Shown here piece after piece: positions 18,300 to 29,574 of a DNA stretch of 64,000 nt. The first letter of the stretch is position 1. Every line of letters begins with the position of its first letter. The stretch is from assembly GCF_000648235.2 (NCBI RefSeq), contig NZ_AP017977.1, positions 1,240,001 through 1,304,000 on the forward strand, in the 5' to 3' direction. The notes under the pieces are model-generated. The model was given only the letters and a program-made list of their open reading frames with translations. It made no database searches and was not told the DNA's origin. A program made the translations under genes and the position numbers. This stretch comes from Neochlamydia sp. S13 (GTDB taxonomy: Bacteria; Chlamydiota; Chlamydiia; Chlamydiales; Parachlamydiaceae).

Positions 18300-21200
18300 T
18301 TAGGTGAGAGCTTTATTGCTATATTCGGCCGCCTGCTCAAAATTACCTTGATCGTTGTAAATTTGCCACAGAGTTTTATAATTTCTTGCTATAATGGGAT
18401 GATTTTCTTCAAAAAGGTTAAAGGCGATGGTAAGAGCTTTTTTACTATACTTAGCCGCTTGCTCTAAATGGCCTTGCTTATAATAAATGGATCCTAAGTT
18501 GCTGCAATAAATTGCCACATTAGAATGATTTTCACCCACAAGCTTAAGGTCAATGGCAAGGGCTTTGCAGGTATACTCAGCAGCTTGTCCTAAATTACAT
18601 TCTTCTTGGTAAATTAGTCCTAAGAGGTTGTAATCTATGGCCACGTTGGAATGAGTTTCACGAAACAGCTCAAGATCAATGGCAAGCGCTTTATTGGCAT
18701 ATTCTCTTGCCTTTTCCAAATCTTTTTCTAAGCAGATTTCTCCTGCTTTAGCATAAGCTATTGCCACATCTTGAATAAAATCTAAATTACCGCAAATTGT
18801 AGCGGTACTGGGATGATTTTCACTAAAAATCCTAAGATTAACAATAAGAGCTTTCTTAAAACACCTAGCTGCCAGTTCAAAACATTTTTTAGCTGCATAG
18901 AGTTCTCCCAGATTATTATAGTACCTTGCCACATTAAGATAATTTTCATCATAAAGCTTAAGTGTAATAGCGAGTGCTTTCTCGGTATTTTCAATAGCCT
19001 GCTCAACATTTCCTTGTGTACGGTAAATTATTCCTAGGTTGCTATGAGCTATTGCTACATCAAGGTGATTTTCACCAAAAATCTTAACATTAATAGCGAG
19101 TGCTCTCTTAGCATTCTCAGCAGCTTGTTCTAACTCGCCTTGTTCTAAGTAGATTTTTCCTAAGTTATTATAACACATTGCTGCCTTAGAAGAATTTTCC
19201 GTAAATAATTTAAGATTAATAGCTAGAGCTTTTTTAGCATACTTAGCTGCCTGCTCTAAATTTCCTTGCTTGTAATAGATTTCCTCCAAGGTCTGGTAAA
19301 AGCTTGCCCTAGTAAGATGATGCATACCAAAAAGCTTATTGCTAATGGAGAGGCCTTTATTGACATATTCAGTCGCCAGTTCAAAATTCCCCTGATCTCG
19401 ATAGATAGCTCCTAAGTTGTGATAGCGTATGGCCATAGAGGGGTGATTTTTTCCAAAAAGCCTACGTTCAATGGCAAGGGCTTTCTTAATATATTTTAAT
19501 GCTTGTTCCAAATCCTGTTGTTCGTGATAAATTAGCCCCAGGTTGTTGTAAATTATTGCGATTTTCGGATGATTTTCACCAAAAAACTTAAAGTCAATTT
19601 CGAACGCTTTCCTGATATACTCGGCCGCCAGCATTAAATCTGGTTGATCCTTGTAAATCATTCCCAAGTTGTTGTAATTTGCTGCTATAGTAGGATGGTT
19701 TTCACCAAAAAGATTAAGGCTAATAGTGAGTGCTTTTTTGGCGTACTCAGCAGCCTTGTCTAGATTGCCTTGATCTCTGTAGATTTGTCCCAAATTACTG
19801 TAAATCGTCGCGGTAGTAGAATGGTTTTTGCCAAAAATCTTAAGGCCAATAGTAAGAGCTTTATTGCTATACTCAGCCGCCTTGGCTAAATTGCCCTGGT
19901 GGTGATGAATTTGGCCCAGATTATTGTAATCTGTGATCAGGTGGGGATAATTTTCGCCATAAATCCTAAGATCAATAGCAACTGCTTTTTCAATACACTC
20001 AGCTGCTTTTTTTAAATTTCCTTGTTCGAGATAAAGTGTTCCCAGGTTATTGTAAATTATTGCGGCCGTGAAATGAGTCTCGTTAAAAAAAATAAGGTCA
20101 ATCGCAAGTGCTTTTTTAATATATTTAGCCGCTTTGCCTAATTTTCCTTGATAACTATAGATCATTCCAAGAGCATTTAAAATTTCTAAGTTATATGTAT
20201 CTGTTTTTATGACTGATTTATAATACTTTTTTGCCTCTTTTTGTTGGAAAAGCCTAAAAGCTATATCACCTTCTGCCTGCGGCGAGTTGTCCTCCAAATT
20301 AGAAGATTTAAGTGTATCTTCATTGCCTGCTAAAAAATCTTGCATAGCCTGATAAAAAGGAATAAAAATTCGGTAGATTTTTTTTATCTTTTCTATGGCT
20401 TTATGATCTAAAGCAAATTGCTTCTTAATAAGCTCTGGATTATCGAAGCCAAAGGGTTTGATCAAGGGATTCATCATCTCCTGTTGTGCTTGATAGTGGG
20501 AATAGGTCTTAAGACGCATAAATAGCGCTATACTCATCCAATCATTTAATTTATCAGTGGCATCTGCCGTTATAATTCCTAATCTATTTAGCTGCTCAAT
20601 TCTAGTAAAAGTGTTAGAAGCCTCTACTTTTTTGAGAAGGGCTAGCCGGTCCAAAGCCAAATGAGGAAAACGGTATAGGTCATTTTTAACTTTAAATAGC
20701 ATGCCTTGTCTGCCCGTCTCATGCATTCCTGGATTGAAAGCTTCTATATCAACTAGCACAAGGTGTTGCTTGGCTAAGTACTGGCGAAGGGTTAATCCTT
20801 TTTGATAAGGCTTCTCAAGCTCATGCTGAACATTTTTCCTATATTGCTTAGTTAGCTCCTCACTTCCTAGCAAATGGGTAAAATTCAGAAGCTCCATCGG
20901 AAGATGAGGCTCTTTTTCATGCCACCATTGGCCCTCCTCGTCTTTAGCAATATATTGGGCCATCTTTCCAGGAGTTTGGATAAGCTCAAATGTTTTACCA
21001 TTGCCGAAAGGGGTTTTACAGCCTTTATCTTTTACCCCTGCCCCATCGAAGGCAAAGCCTCGTGGTGTAGCACCATCAAAAAAATCTATGGTTTGCAAGC
21101 AGGGGATATTTAAAGCAGGAAGGATGGTTTCGCCTAAATTAATAACTTTCAAGTGAATTAGAGTTGTAAGATTCCTGAAATACTTCTTATTTGCTTCGTT

Positions 21201-22001
21201 ATCTTCTTTTATAAGAATGCCAAATTCTAGATCGGAATAAGGAGTCATCTCTTCCCTAGCTAAGGAACCAAAGCCTATCACGGCATATTCGCAATGTGCC
21301 GGGCCTAAAACATCAAGAGCCTGGTTAACTAATAAGCTAAAAAAAGCCTTTATATCCTGAGCGATCTTGCCGTAAAGCTCTTTCACTTCTTGGAAAGAAG
21401 GAGTTTCTGGAAGAGATTGAATCATTTCCTCTATTTCTTCTCTAAAAATTTTTAATGCTTGGCAATTGCTCTTAAATTCTTTTCTTATTCTATTATTATC
21501 TAAAACTTTTCCCTGACACACGTTGATAAGTAAATGTTGAGCTTTCAAAAGCTTTTCTTCAAAAAATTTCTTTTTGTCATCAGAAACAATTTGTAACGCA
21601 TAGTTGTAAAGCCCTGCGGCTTGAAGCAATGTTTCGGATGTACCTTTCTCCAGATAAATATCTCCTAGTTTTTCTATGCAATATGCTTCTTGGACTAGCT
21701 TTTCTGCGCAAACTTTTTCACGCATAGGGTTGTTCTTTTGAATAGCGAGTTTTAAACCTATCGTATAGATGTTTTCTGCTAATGGACTGCTTTCAATTAA
21801 CTGCTTCCATTCTCTACATATGAGTTTGGCTTGGCACAAATCTTGGAACCCTAATTCCTTAAATATTTTTAAGCTAATTTCTCTATAGGCATTAGTCTCT
21901 CTTATACAAAAAGAAGGTTCTTCTTTTTTCTCAAATGCGGGAAATATTAAGGGATGTATACGAAGAGAGTCTGATGAAAGCTGATTCATATGGTTATCCA
22001 T
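18300..22001 (-). CDS. F-box + nucleotidyltransferase + TPR fusion protein, copy 1 (intact)
   Basis: 1233 residues, no signal peptide. Residues about 40-72 look like an F-box (EISLKIFKELGFQDLCQAKL, then ICREWKQLI). Residues about 235-262 carry a DNA polymerase beta-type nucleotidyltransferase motif: GFGSLAREEMTPYSDLEFG, with Gly245-Ser246 and the Asp257/Glu259 metal pair. This is the pattern of GlnD and DUF294 proteins. A helical region resembling their C-terminal half runs to about 500. From about 600 on there are roughly fifteen 42-residue kinesin-light-chain/NPHP3-type TPRs (NNLGxIYxxQGNLxxAAEY, then a KKALAIxxKLFGENHP step). F-box proteins recruit eukaryotic ubiquitin ligases, so a host-directed effector is a reasonable inference, but secretion is not visible. 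A second, broken copy lies at 23802-29716. Confidence 0.8.
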   Translation of the reverse strand: MDNHMNQLSSDSLRIHPLIFPAFEKKEEPSFCIRETNAYREISLKIFKELGFQDLCQAKLICREWKQLIESSPLAENIYTIGLKLAIQKNNPMREKVCAEKLVQEAYCIEKLGDIYLEKGTSETLLQAAGLYNYALQIVSDDKKKFFEEKLLKAQHLLINVCQGKVLDNNRIRKEFKSNCQALKIFREEIEEMIQSLPETPSFQEVKELYGKIAQDIKAFFSLLVNQALDVLGPAHCEYAVIGFGSLAREEMTPYSDLEFGILIKEDNEANKKYFRNLTTLIHLKVINLGETILPALNIPCLQTIDFFDGATPRGFAFDGAGVKDKGCKTPFGNGKTFELIQTPGKMAQYIAKDEEGQWWHEKEPHLPMELLNFTHLLGSEELTKQYRKNVQHELEKPYQKGLTLRQYLAKQHLVLVDIEAFNPGMHETGRQGMLFKVKNDLYRFPHLALDRLALLKKVEASNTFTRIEQLNRLGIITADATDKLNDWMSIALFMRLKTYSHYQAQQEMMNPLIKPFGFDNPELIKKQFALDHKAIEKIKKIYRIFIPFYQAMQDFLAGNEDTLKSSNLEDNSPQAEGDIAFRLFQQKEAKKYYKSVIKTDTYNLEILNALGMIYSYQGKLGKAAKYIKKALAIDLIFFNETHFTAAIIYNNLGTLYLEQGNLKKAAECIEKAVAIDLRIYGENYPHLITDYNNLGQIHHHQGNLAKAAEYSNKALTIGLKIFGKNHSTTATIYSNLGQIYRDQGNLDKAAEYAKKALTISLNLFGENHPTIAANYNNLGMIYKDQPDLMLAAEYIRKAFEIDFKFFGENHPKIAIIYNNLGLIYHEQQDLEQALKYIKKALAIERRLFGKNHPSMAIRYHNLGAIYRDQGNFELATEYVNKGLSISNKLFGMHHLTRASFYQTLEEIYYKQGNLEQAAKYAKKALAINLKLFTENSSKAAMCYNNLGKIYLEQGELEQAAENAKRALAINVKIFGENHLDVAIAHSNLGIIYRTQGNVEQAIENTEKALAITLKLYDENYLNVARYYNNLGELYAAKKCFELAARCFKKALIVNLRIFSENHPSTATICGNLDFIQDVAIAYAKAGEICLEKDLEKAREYANKALAIDLELFRETHSNVAIDYNLLGLIYQEECNLGQAAEYTCKALAIDLKLVGENHSNVAIYCSNLGSIYYKQGHLEQAAKYSKKALTIAFNLFEENHPIIARNYKTLWQIYNDQGNFEQAAEYSNKALT

Positions 22002-22161
22002 TTTTTAGCTAGTTATAATTTTTGGCCAAAGTATGCTTCCAGCTGAATGGTAAAAATAAAATTGTTTTTTCTAAACAATACGGAAAATTTATAAAAACGC
22101 CAATAAAAAATTTGATGAGAATAATCATTTATTAAAACCATAGAAAGTGGCATGAAAGCCT
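22002..22161. repeat. duplicated upstream region of the F-box/TPR gene, copy 1
   Basis: These 160 bases upstream of copy 1 are nearly the same as 29717-29875 upstream of copy 2: both run from TTTTTAGCTAGTTATAAT to CATGAAAGCCT. The match stops exactly at 22161, where the ISKra4-type element begins. The shared region presumably holds the leftward promoter of both genes. Confidence 0.8.
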
Positions 22162-23577
22162 GGGTGTAATTAAAAGTGTTGGCAAGATAAGGAAGGATTA
22201 ATACATACTGAAAGTATAGCAAAAGGAGGTTGCATATGCTTAACGAAGAAGAAGTTAATAATGTAGTAAATCGCTTAAAGAATCATCCCAGCTTATTAGA
22301 ATCCATTAGAGAATTATTAGATATTACCGAAGGAATTAAAGGGATAGAAGTGGCGGATGATGCTGAATTTGCTCTTATTCCCGAATTTAGGGGTTTAGGG
22401 AAAAAATGCCTTGAGGATTGAGCAGAGCATCAAGTAAATGAACAAGAAGCTAAGGCTCGGGAAATGAAATTAAGACAGCATTCCAAAAAAACTAAGTTGG
22501 CATACAACATTTGGGATAGTAGGTATGGAAGAAAGATGCTCCCTACAAGCAGGAAAATTGATTAGACCCCTTTCCTTTTCTTCCAAGGTTAGATGCAAAG
22601 GCTATTCTTTACCATTAGAGCGAGCAATAACCGACTTTGGAGCAGATATTGCTTTTGGAAAAGTAGGAGAAAAGATGAAAGAGCATTATGGAATTGAAGG
22701 TTCTTCTTCCATGGTTAGATTGATTACCCAAAAGCATGCAAGCAAAATAGCTAAGCTAAAAAAGAAGCGGTTAGTCAAGAAGCAATCATTATTAGTGAAA
22801 CAGATGGGAGTATGGTACCCATTGTGGAGATAGATGAGGCCGACAAACAAGCAAAAAAAGATGCAAGAAAAGCACGGAAAGTATGTTGGAAAGAAGCCAA
22901 ACTAAGTTTGGCAAGAGGCAAGGACAGAGCCAACCGCTTTTATGCTGGTAGTATTGGAACGGCAGAATAAGCAGGTCAACAGATGCTAGAGTGTGCTTTA
23001 ATAGCGGGCCTGAAAGAAGGCAGCTATGTGCATGCTATATGTGCATGCCATAAGTGATAGCGCTCCGTGGATAGCTGAACAAATAAAACTAAACTTTTGC
23101 AATCGAAGCGGCCATTTAATTGATTTTTATCATCTGTGTGGATATTTATCCGAGGCCGCCATTTGGTGCAATATTTTTGAGCCAAAAAAGTGGTTAGAAG
23201 AAAGTAAAGAGAAGTTAAAAGCTGGTAAAAGCCGAGAGGTTTTCAAAGAGATTGAAAACAAGTTCAGGGCGCTAGATCATCCCGAGCAGGAAAATGGCTT
23301 AGTGAGATGTTATAGATATATGGAAAAAGACTGGATATGATGAATTATAAAAGCGCTTTAGATAAAGGCTTACCGATTGGGTCAGGCGAGATAGAAAGTA
23401 GTCTTAAGGCAGTGGTACAAAAAAGGCTGAAGATAGCGGAAGCTTTGTGGAAGACAGAAAATGCTAATGCGATGCTGAACTTAAGAATAGGTAGATTAAA
23501 TAGCTATTGGGAAGCTTACTGGAATTCTTACAAAGCTGCTGCTTAAAAAAAGGTTGCCAACACTTTTGTTTACACCC
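22162..23577 (+). mobile_element. ISKra4-type insertion sequence, inactive
   Basis: Terminal inverted repeats of 24 bases lie at 22162-22185 and 23554-23577; both begin GGGTGTAA and end AAAAGTGTTGGCAA, with three mismatches. The 1416-bp interior holds a broken transposase. There is no target duplication: the left flank ends GAAAGCCT and the right flank starts GTTGGCAC. The homology between the two F-box gene copies also ends at the left border, so a deletion or rearrangement probably happened at this element. Confidence 0.8.
22230..23546 (+). pseudogene. ISKra4-family transposase, several frameshifts and stops
   Basis: The first piece (22230-22421) is the family's N-terminal helix region, ending GLGKKCLED with a TGA where a Trp would fit (LEDWAEHQ). 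After a frameshift near 22500 the piece from 22525 has GYSLPLERAITDFGADIAFG and KEHYGIEGSSSMVRLITQKH, the typical ISKra4 core. A second shift near 22780 opens the frame EAIIISETDGSMVPIVEIDE. Two further lesions follow (TAA at about 22968, and a shift near 23040). The last two pieces (23026-23340 and 23337-23546) hold DFYHLCGYLSEAA and GLPIGSGEIESSLKAVVQKR, the C-terminal signature. The first piece starts at a good AAAGGAGG ribosome binding site. Confidence 0.8.
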
Positions 23578-23968
23578 GTTGGCACGCTCACTTGTTATCC
23601 TGGATTATTTAAATTTTTAAATAAAGGTTTCCTATCATCTAAGATTTTAGTTAAACAGCCTGTAAATTTATAATCTACTTTTCGGAAGTAAGAAAACGAT
23701 TATACTGCGAAAAGGACGCGTAAGAGTAAGCATTATCTGTAATAGATAGGACTTAAAAATACATGTTAGGCAATTTTTAGCTCTCAAAATTAACATCCAT
23801 ATTAATATATTCCAGCAGCCTTATTTAATTTACCTTGCTCTGGATAAATCATTCTCAAGTTATTGTGATCTCTTGCTACGTTAGAATGACTTTCGCCAAA
23901 AATATCAAGGTCAATAGCAAGAGCTTTATTGAAATACTCTACCGCCTTAGCTATATTACCTTGCTTAG

Positions 23969-25161
23969 CTTTGTACAGGACAAAAATTGAAAAAGCCCGT
24001 CTAAAAATTTATACTGTTATCTTTTACGAGGAGAAAACAGATGAAAGAAATAGACGAGCTAAGAGAAGTTTTAAGTCAAACTTTAGGTTGGAACCGAGCA
24101 AGACTTACATGCTTTTGCCAAATTGTTCTAGCTCTTTTTAGGGTTAGAAGCGTTAATCTTACTCAACTAGCCACAGCATTTCAAGGAAAAGCAAAACTAG
24201 ACTCCCACTACAAAAGATTACAGCGCTTTTTCCGAGAACTAAAATTTGACATGTTGGATGCTTTTAAAATCATTTTACAAATATTTCCTATTAAAAGGAA
24301 AGTATGGCTGATTATAGATAGAACAAATTGGCAGGTAGGCAGCAAAAACATTAATATTTTAACCTTAGCGATGGCCTATGAAGGAACAGCTATTCCTTTG
24401 GCCTGGTTTGTGATGAATAAAGCTGGTAATTCCTGTACTGATGAACGCATTAAACTTTTAGAAAAAGTTATCAGGCAATTAGGCCCATCAAAGATTGCAG
24501 GTCTTATTGGCGATAGAGAATTTATAGGGAGTCAATGGTTTGATTATCTGATAAAAAGTGAGATTCCTTTTTATATGCGTATTAAGGAAGACACTTTAGT
24601 AAAAGGAGCAAGAAATGGCTATGCAGTTTCTCTTAGAGACTTGTTTCGTCATCTAAAAGAGGGTAAAAAAAAGTGTTAGGTCAACCTTTACAGATGCTTG
24701 GCCATTCCTTTTATGTGGCTGCAAGCCGTCTAAAAGATGAGCTTTTAATCGTGGTCACTAATAAAAATCCAAAAAAAGCTGTAAGCATTTACAAAACTAG
24801 ATGGGAAATAGAAACCTTATTTGCATGTCTAAAAACACGAGGCTTTTGTTTGGAAGATACGCATTTAACATATCCTGACAGAATTGAGAAACTTATCTTT
24901 GCCTTAAGTATTGCTTTTTGTTGGGCGTATAAACTAGGTAATATAGCTGCAAACGTAGTCCCTATTAGCATTAAGAAGCATGGCAGAAAAGCCAAAAGTT
25001 TGTTTCGCTGTGGATTGGATAAAATAAGGAAAATCTTATTGGGAACACCTAGGTGTTTTAACCTTTTTCTTTGGTTGCTAAAACTTTTTGACCCATTGTT
25101 ATCTTCAAGCATACCTAAGAGGGTTTTTTTATGAAAAAATTATTTTTTGTCCTGTACAGAG
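23969..25161 (+). mobile_element. IS4-family insertion sequence with 9-bp target duplication
   Basis: The 1193-bp element has inverted ends CTTTGTACAGGACAAAAA (left) and CTCTGTACAGGACAAAAA (right, reversed). The 9-base direct repeat CTTGCTTAG flanks it at 23960-23968 and 25162-25170. It sits in the TPR part of gene copy 2, and precise removal restores the TPR frame. Confidence 0.88.
24041..25134 (+). CDS. IS4-family DDE transposase, two frames joined at an A8 run
   Basis: Frame one (24041-24679, 212 residues) has KVWLIIDRTNWQVGSKNINI, with the first catalytic Asp, and IAGLIGDREFIGSQWFDYLI, with the second Asp. It ends KEGKKKC. Frame two, shifted by -1, continues as LGQPLQMLGHSFYVAASRLK and contains IYKTRWEIETLFACLKTRGF with the catalytic Glu (YREK-like motif of IS4). 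The two frames meet at eight adenines (24665-24672), so a -1 ribosomal slip would yield a complete transposase of about 364 residues. A mutation is the other explanation. The element's ends and target duplication are clean, which suggests recent movement. Confidence 0.82.
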
Positions 25162-28100
25162 CTTGCTTAGTATAAATTTGCCCTAAGCTATTGTAACAAA
25201 TTGCCATTGTGGGATGATTTTCGCCCACAAGCTTAAGGTTAATATCGAAAGCTTTCTGGCTATATTCAAGAGCTTCCCTTAGATTATCCTGTGCTTTGTA
25301 GATTTGCCCCAAATTGTTGTAAATTGCTGCAACATATCGATGATTTTCACCAAAAAGCTTCACGCTAATGGTAAGGGCTTTCTTGACATATTTAGTCGCT
25401 TTTTCCCAATTGTATTGGTTATGATAGATCGTTCCTAAGTTGTTGTAAATTGCTGCTACATGTGGATGATTTTTACCGAAAACTTTAAGGTCAATAGCGA
25501 GAGCTCGGTTTATATACTCAGCCGCCGATTCTAACATACCTTGCTCTTTGTAGATTTTCCCCACGTTATTATAAATTATTGCCACTGTAGGATGATTTTC
25601 TCCCAAAGCCTTACGGGTAACAATAAGCGCTTTTTCAAAGCACTCTACTGCCTGCTCTAAATTGTCTTGTTCTCTGTAAATTTTTCCTAGAATGATATAT
25701 TGTTTTGCTATAGTGGGATTATTTTCCCCAAAAAGCTTAAGGTCAATGACAAGGGATTTTTTGACATACTCGGCAGCCATATCTAAATTGCCTTGATCTT
25801 CGTAGAGAGCTCCTAAGTTGTGGTAAATAATGGCCACATAAGGATGAGTTTCACCAAATAGCTCAAGGTTAATAGCCAGAGCTTTCTTGAGATACTCAGC
25901 CGCCTGCTTTAGATTGCTTTGTCCACGGTAGATTGTTCCCAAGTTGTTGTAATTTTCCGCTATATGGGAATGACTTTCGCCAAATAACTTAATATTGATA
26001 CTTAAAGCTTTCTTGATATAATCAGCTGCCTGATTTAAATTGCCTTGTGTATAGTAAATTGCTCCCAAGTTGTTGTAATTTTCTGCTGTAATGGGGTAGT
26101 TTTCACCAAATAGCTTGAGGTTGATTGTCAGAGCTTTGTTGCTATAATCAACAGCCTGTTTTAAGTCTCCTTGTTCATCGCAAATTATTCCCAGGTTGTT
26201 GTAAAATTTTGCTATGCTCGGATGATTTTTACCAAAAAGCTTACGGTTAATAACCAGAGCTTTGCGCGTGCACTCAGCCGCCTGCCCTAGATTACCTTGC
26301 TTATGGTAGATTGTTCCCAAGTTATTGTAATTTTCCGCTATATGAGAATGGCTTTCCCCAAACAACTTAAGGTTAATAACTAGCGCTTTTTTAGCATACT
26401 CGGCTGCCTTATCTAAATTGCCTTGATCATCATAGATTGCTCCTAGGTTATTGTAGGATTTTGCTATGCTCAGATGACTTTCCCCAAAAAGCTTACGGTT
26501 AATAATGAGCGCTTTTTTAGCATACTCGATCGCCTGTTTTAAATATCCTTGTAGATCAGTCCCAAGCTATTGTAACATATTGCTACTTCGGGATGGTTTT
26601 CCCCTAAAAGCTTAAGCTTAATGGCGAGAGCTAGGTTAGTATACTTAGCCGCAAGTTTTAAATTTCCTTGTTCTCTGTAGATCGTTCCCAAGGTATTAAA
26701 AATTGTTGCTATACGGGACTGATTATTTTCAAAATGCTTAGAATTAATAGTGAGTACTCTTTTTGTATGCTCAGCCGTCTGTTCTAACATGCACTGTTTT
26801 TGATCGATGCCTCTAAGGTTATAATAAATTGCTATCAAAAAGGAATAATTTTCATCCAAAAGATCAAGGCTAATTTGGAGAGCCTTTTCAGCGTAATTAG
26901 CCGCTTTATCTAGGTTCCCGCTAGCCTCATAAATGCTGCCAAGAAAACCTAAAATATAAGGGTCGCTTGGATTTGCTTTTCTTGCTAATTTAAAACATTT
27001 TTTTGCTTCTTCTTTTTGAAAAAGCCTGAGGGCTATGCTACCTTGAGTTTCTAACGAGTTATCCTCCAAATCAGAAGAATTAAGGCTATCTTCAGTGCCT
27101 GTTAAAAACTCCTCAATAGTTTGATAGAAAGGAATAAAAGTGCGATAAATCTTTTTTATTTTTTCTAATGTTCCCAGATCTAGCGCAAATTGTTTCTTGA
27201 TTAATTCAGGATTTTCAAATCCAAATGGCTTAATTAGAGGATTCATCATCTCTTGTTGTGCTTGATAATGTGAATAGGTTTTAAGGCGCATAAATAGCGC
27301 TATACTCATCCATTCACTTAACTTTACAGCAGCGTTATTTTTTATAATTCCTAGCTTGTTTAGCTCATCAATCCTAGTAAAAGTGTTAGAAGCCTCTACT
27401 TTTTTGAGAAGGGCTAGCCGGTCTAAAGCTAAATGAGGAAACCGATAAAGATCATTTTTAACTTTAAAGAGCATGCCCTGTCTACTTAAATCGCCCATTT
27501 TCGGATCAAAAGCTTTCATATCAGCTAGTAAAAGATGCAGCTTAGCTAAGTATTGCCGAAGGTTGAGCCCTTCGTGATAAGTAATGATCAGCTTTTCTTG
27601 AAGTTTTTCACCATACTGCCTAGTTAAGCCAGGATTACCTATTAAATGAACAAAGGTTAAAAGCTCCATCGGAAGATGAGGCTCTTTTTCATGCCACCAA
27701 TGGCCTTCTTCATTTTTAGCAATATATTGAGCCATCTTTTCAGGAGTCTGGATAAGCTCAAATGTTTTGCTATTGCCGAAAGGGGTTTTACAGCCTTTCC
27801 CTTCTACTCCTGCCCCATCGAAGGCAAAGCCTCGTGGTGTAATACCATCGAAAAAATCTATGGCTTTTAAGCAAGGAATGTTTAAAGCAGGAAGAATGGT
27901 TTCTCCTAAATTGATGACTTTCAAGTGAATTAGATTTGTAAGATTCCTAAAATACTTCTTATTTGCGTCGTTATCTTCTTTTATAAGAATGCCAAATTCT
28001 AGATCGGAATAAGGAGTCATCTCTTCCCTAGCTAAGGAACCAAAGCCTATCATGGCATATTCACAAGGGGCAGGGCCTAAGACATTAAGCGCCTGGTTAA

Positions 28101-28648
28101 CTAGTAAGCTAAAAAAAGCCTTTATATCCAGAGCGATCTTACCGTAAAGCTCTTTCACTTCTTGAAAAGAAGGAGTTTCTGACAGAAGTTGAATTTTTCC
28201 CTCTATTTCCTCTCTAAACTTTTTTAATGCTTGGCTATTGCCCTTAAATTCTTTTCTTATTCTATTATTATCTAAAACTTTTCCCTGACACACGTTGATA
28301 AGTAAATGTTGAGCTTTCAAAAGCTTTTCTTCAAAAAATTTCTTTCTGTCATCAGAAACAATTTGTAACGCATAATTGTAAAGCCCTGCAGCTTGAAGTA
28401 ATGTTTCGGATGTACCTTTTTCCTGATAAATATCTCCTAGTTTTTCTATACAATATACTTCTTGGACTAGCTTTTCTGCGCAAACTTTTTCGCGCATAGG
28501 GTTATTCTTTTGAATAGCGAGTTTTAAACCTATCTTGAAGATGTCTTCCGCTAAAGTACTGCTTTCAATTAACTGCTTCCATTCTCTACATATGAGTTTG
28601 GCTTGGCACAAATCTTGGAACCCTAATTCCTTAAATATTTTTAAGCTA

Positions 28649-29574
28649 TAGTTATTTGAATTTTATTTTTCTAAGGATGTATGTATAATCAATTGGCATG
28701 GTATATTCACACGATTTAAGAAAAAAAGCTTTGAATTATATAGAGAATGGCGGCTCAATGGCCACAGCTAGTGAGGTGTTTGGTGTAACAGTTCGCACGT
28801 TAACCAACTGGATTAAGCGAAAAAAACAAGGTTGTCTAGCTCCTAAAAAAAGACGACAGAGCCCCAGTAAAATAGATAGTGAAAAGCTAAAATTATATAT
28901 AAAACAAAATCCTGATGCCTACCTTAGGGAAATAGCTGAGGCATTCGGAGTGACGATAACTGCAGTTTTTTATGCCTGTAAAAGACTGAAAATCACTTTA
29001 AAAAAAAGACACCTTTCTACAAGGAAAGGGATGAGAATAAGCGAGAAGAATTTAGACAAAAGCTAGAAAACATTCCGGAAGAAAATAGGATTTACATAGA
29101 TGAGAGCGGGATAAATGCCTACTTACAGCGCCAGCATGCAAGAGCACCTATAGGAGAAAAGATTTATGGTGCTATAGCAGGTCGTTCATTTGCTAGAGAA
29201 AGCTTTATAGCAGCTAAATGCAAGTCTAAAATTTTAGCTCCTTTTTGTTATACAGGTACTTGTAATTCTCTTCTGTTTAACATTTGGCTAGAAAAAATAT
29301 TGATACCTGAACTTAAAGCAGGACAAGTTCTGATAATGGATAATGCTACCTTCCATAAATCGCAAGCCACTGATGAACTTATTAAAAAGGCAGGGTGTGA
29401 GATTTTATTTTTACCGCCTTATTCTCCAGATCTAAACCCTATTGAAACCTTTTGGGCTAATTTTAAAAAGATTGTGGCAGCAAACTTAAGTAAGTTTTCG
29501 ACTCTTGCTCAAACCATTGATTACTCTTTTTTAAGTATATGTTAATGACTAGAAATTTAAAATTTAAACCACTA
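28649..29574 (+). mobile_element. IS630-family insertion sequence with TA target duplication
   Basis: The 926-bp element has imperfect inverted ends TAGTTATTTGAATTTTAT and TAGTGGTTTAAATTTTAA. TA flanks it at 28647-28648 and 29575-29576, as expected for IS630/Tc1 elements. Intact copy 1 has a single TA at the matching place (AAGCTAATTTCTCT), which fixes the insertion point. Confidence 0.9.
28698..29545 (+). CDS. IS630-family transposase, two frames joined at an A8 run
   Basis: Frame one (28698-29066, 122 residues) is the helix-turn-helix half: VYSHDLRKKALNYIENGG and TVRTLTNWIKRKKQG. Frame two, -1, opens at a TTTAAAAAAAAG run near 29000 (KKKTPFYKERDENKREEF) and runs to 29545 with the DDE residues: RIYIDESGINAY, LIMDNATFHKSQATDELI and PPYSPDLNPIETFWANFKK. 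A -1 slip on the A8 run gives one complete protein of about 282 residues. Programmed frameshifting is known in parts of this family. No other damage is visible. Confidence 0.85.

Noticed and set aside
18300-20170. Periodic 126-base repeats considered as non-coding satellite
   Set aside because: The period is the 42-residue TPR; the frame is open throughout.
22013-22222. Minus-strand open frame upstream of the F-box gene
   Set aside because: Spans the duplicated upstream region and the end of the ISKra4 element; no homologous frame in the other copy.
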